Positions 5,545-6,649 of a stretch of 6,649 nucleotides of DNA are shown piece after piece (positions within the stretch are counted from its first letter, which is position 1; every line of letters begins with the position of its first letter). Location of the stretch: positions 1-6,649 of the forward strand of contig JAXHVA010000175.1 of assembly GCA_034189035.1 (NCBI GenBank), read 5' to 3'. Source of the DNA: JAUXFK01 sp034189035. GTDB lineage: Bacteria > Desulfobacterota > UBA8473. Below the pieces are notes generated by a model. It ran no database searches, was not told where the DNA came from, and saw nothing but the letters and a program-made list of their open reading frames with translations. The position numbers and the translations under genes are program-made.

Positions 5545-6135
5545 ATGGAGACTATAGAAACGAGGAAACCAGTGTTGTTTATCCTTTTTGTGCTCATTAT
5601 TCAGCTGTCTTTTCCATTTGGGTCTGCCCATGGAGATACGCGATATGTATCGGATATGCTCATTCTCAACCTAAGGGACAGACCCGGCAAAGGATATAAG
5701 GTGATAACAAGGCTTTATTCCAACACCCCTGTCGAGGTGCTTGGGGAATCCGGTCGCTACTTCAGGGTGCGTACAGAAGATGTCAAAGAAGGATGGGTAG
5801 CCAAACAGTATATCAATTCAAAACCTCCGAAATCCCTAATCTTCAGTAGGTTGGAAAAGGTAATAAACCGTTTGAACAAGAAGGTTGAAGACCTCGAAAA
5901 ACTCAATATCTCTTCCGGGAATAGAGACAAGATAATGACATCGAAGAGGAAACAAGAGAGGCTACAGACTGAGAATGATCGGCTGAAAAAAGAGATTGAG
6001 AGCCTTCAGCAAAAATCTGTACTCCCCAAGGACAGTGTAATCTTATGGTGCTTTTTTGTAGGAGCTTGCATGTTTTTTGTGGGATTAATTGTGGGGAAAT
6101 TGACAGGAAGGAAGAAGAAAAAGATATTCTATTAG
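5545..6135 (+). CDS. Exported SH3b / coiled-coil / transmembrane protein (YgiM-like, TIGR04211 type)
   Basis: The 196 residues have the YgiM order. A signal sequence spans residues 1-30 (hydrophobic PVLFILFVLIIQLSF, cleavage likely near SAHG-DT). A bacterial SH3 domain covers about 32-90 (RYVSDMLILNLRDRPGKGYK through GRYFRVRTEDVKEGWVAKQY). A charged coiled coil covers about 97-157. One membrane helix (about 165-186, VILWCFFVGACMFFVG) is followed by the basic cytoplasmic end GRKKKKIFY. The SH3 domain should therefore lie in the periplasm, tethered to the inner membrane. The biochemical role of the family is not settled; peptidoglycan binding or protein interaction is typical for SH3b domains. 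The ATG at 5545 is the only possible start because an in-frame TAG lies three codons upstream. The ribosome site is weak (GAGGG about 15 nt before). The gene follows the secretin by 51 nt on the same strand, so co-transcription is likely and a shared envelope role is inferred. Confidence 0.8.
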   Translation: METIETRKPVLFILFVLIIQLSFPFGSAHGDTRYVSDMLILNLRDRPGKGYKVITRLYSNTPVEVLGESGRYFRVRTEDVKEGWVAKQYINSKPPKSLIFSRLEKVINRLNKKVEDLEKLNISSGNRDKIMTSKRKQERLQTENDRLKKEIESLQQKSVLPKDSVILWCFFVGACMFFVGLIVGKLTGRKKKKIFY

Positions 6136-6477
6136 CATTATGTCGATCGGTGTAGCGATTGGTATTGGCACCACTACTGGTGGCCTCTTAGATTCCAGCA
6201 TAAAGACTTTCGGAGAGACACAACCGGACCGGCTCTTTTCCCGGTGAAGGTCTTTCAATGTCAGTTTTCCATTCCGAGCCGATTGCGAAAAATCATGAAA
6301 GACAGCGGCACATTCCTGTAGTCACGCTTACGCGGGAAAGACTTGTGGGTATTACATCCTTTACTTTCTCATGCAAACAACGAGATCGGGTACTGAGGCA
6401 GAGGAATCACAACATATGGGATTTATAAATTTAAACAATTGGAGAAGACAACAAAAAAAAGAAAGGATGGACCTGTT
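6136..6477 (+). pseudogene. Gene-free stretch with a probable decayed CBS-domain fragment (6258-6428)
   Basis: A 56-codon frame (ATG 6258, TAA 6426-6428) contains SEPIAKNHERQRHIPVV and then RERLVGITS. This resembles the core of a CBS domain, where the usual pattern is EPI-A--M---RHLPVV---LVGIVS. The neighbouring frame over 6292-6303 supplies IMKD, the helix residues the CBS pattern needs, suggesting two single-base indels around 6290-6305. A 35-codon frame just upstream (6140-6247, MSIGVAIGIGTTTGGLLDSS) is Gly-rich and hydrophobic; I cannot place it. No ribosome site is seen for either frame. CBS domains bind adenosine nucleotides and regulate their host protein; the rest of such a protein is absent. 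The CBS reading is plausible, not proven. The last 50 nt are AT-rich and probably carry the glgC promoter and leader. Confidence 0.35.
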
Positions 6478-6649
6478 ATGAAAGATATATTGGCCATGAT
6501 TATGGCTGGAGGTCGAGGAGAACGCCTCTATCCGCTCACTTTGGATAGGGCAAAGCCTGCGGTGAATTTCGGTGGAATATACCGACTTATCGATTTCACT
6601 TTGAGCAACTGCATCAATTCAGGCGTGCGTAAGATCGTAATACTTACTC
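6478..6649 (+). CDS. glgC: Glucose-1-phosphate adenylyltransferase (ADP-glucose pyrophosphorylase), N-terminal part
   Basis: The first 57 codons show the nucleotidyltransferase signature of GlgC. MAGGRGERLYPLTLDRAKPA (residues 9-28) is the nucleotide-binding G-rich loop. VNFGGIYRLIDFTLSNCINS (29-48) is the conserved substrate-side motif, and GVRKIVILT begins the next strand. The enzyme makes ADP-glucose from ATP and glucose-1-phosphate, the committed step of bacterial glycogen synthesis, in the cytoplasm. It is normally a tetramer controlled by glycolytic intermediates. The frame is open to the right edge, so the rest is outside the window. The ATG at 6478 is preceded by AGGATGGACCTGTT; the AGGA is rather far and the GGA closer, so the ribosome site is only fair. 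An ATG at 6467 gives a four-codon frame ending in the TGA that overlaps this start and is not the gene start. A treT remnant in the same window hints at a storage-sugar neighbourhood. Confidence 0.92.
   Translation, partial: MKDILAMIMAGGRGERLYPLTLDRAKPAVNFGGIYRLIDFTLSNCINSGVRKIVILT

Noticed and set aside
5493..5699. 68-codon plus-strand frame starting in a TGATG overlap with the secretin stop, with a nearby GGAGA
   Set aside because: The start looks coupled, but from about 5545 the frame runs through the SH3b protein in another phase, and its sequence (Cys/Tyr/His-rich) has no domain-like pattern. The YgiM-type protein in the other frame is clearly the gene.

Overview
The window looks like a bacterial chromosome segment with moderate-to-low GC. 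It comes from an envelope-bearing (Gram-negative-type) organism, because it encodes an outer-membrane secretin. I cannot name the phylum securely. The mix of a PAS sensor kinase, GlgC, a decayed trehalose-synthase-type glycosyltransferase, a SlyD-like FKBP and a GspD-like secretin would fit Planctomycetota (anammox-like), Desulfobacterota or Nitrospirota. This is inference only.

Layout. Positions 1-544 (minus) hold the N-terminal part of a PAS-domain sensor kinase that runs off the left edge. Positions about 700-1721 (plus) hold a graveyard of two adjacent genes: a small protein resembling the DUF5752 family, then the N-terminal half of a TreT-like trehalose synthase. Both can be followed only by switching reading frame several times. 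Positions 1826-2613 (minus) hold two intact genes, a SlyD-like peptidyl-prolyl isomerase followed by a small STAS-domain protein. Positions 2614-3515 hold no large gene. They contain a 133-bp MITE-like element with nested inverted repeats, a separate perfect hairpin, and two short minus-strand reading frames (44 and 55 aa) that look partly protein-like.

Positions 3516-5493 (plus) encode a GspD-type secretin, but the gene is split by a frameshift inside the N1 domain that looks like a deletion of about 11 nt. Apart from this it is complete and carries two unusual Arg/Lys-rich tracts. It is followed closely (5545-6135) by an exported SH3b/coiled-coil/transmembrane protein of the YgiM type. Positions 6136-6477 hold no intact gene, but part of the stretch resembles a decayed CBS domain. 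Positions 6478-6649 (plus) are the start of glgC, ADP-glucose pyrophosphorylase, which runs off the right edge.

How it fits together. The intact parts are a signalling gene, a protein-folding/STAS pair and a glycogen gene. The decayed parts are a trehalose/storage-sugar pair, a secretin with a single apparent lesion, and a possible CBS remnant. The window reads as a region undergoing gene erosion beside a small mobile element, not as a coherent new system. The least explained items are the polybasic secretin, the two short reading frames, and the alternating four-copy repeat inside the MITE-like element.
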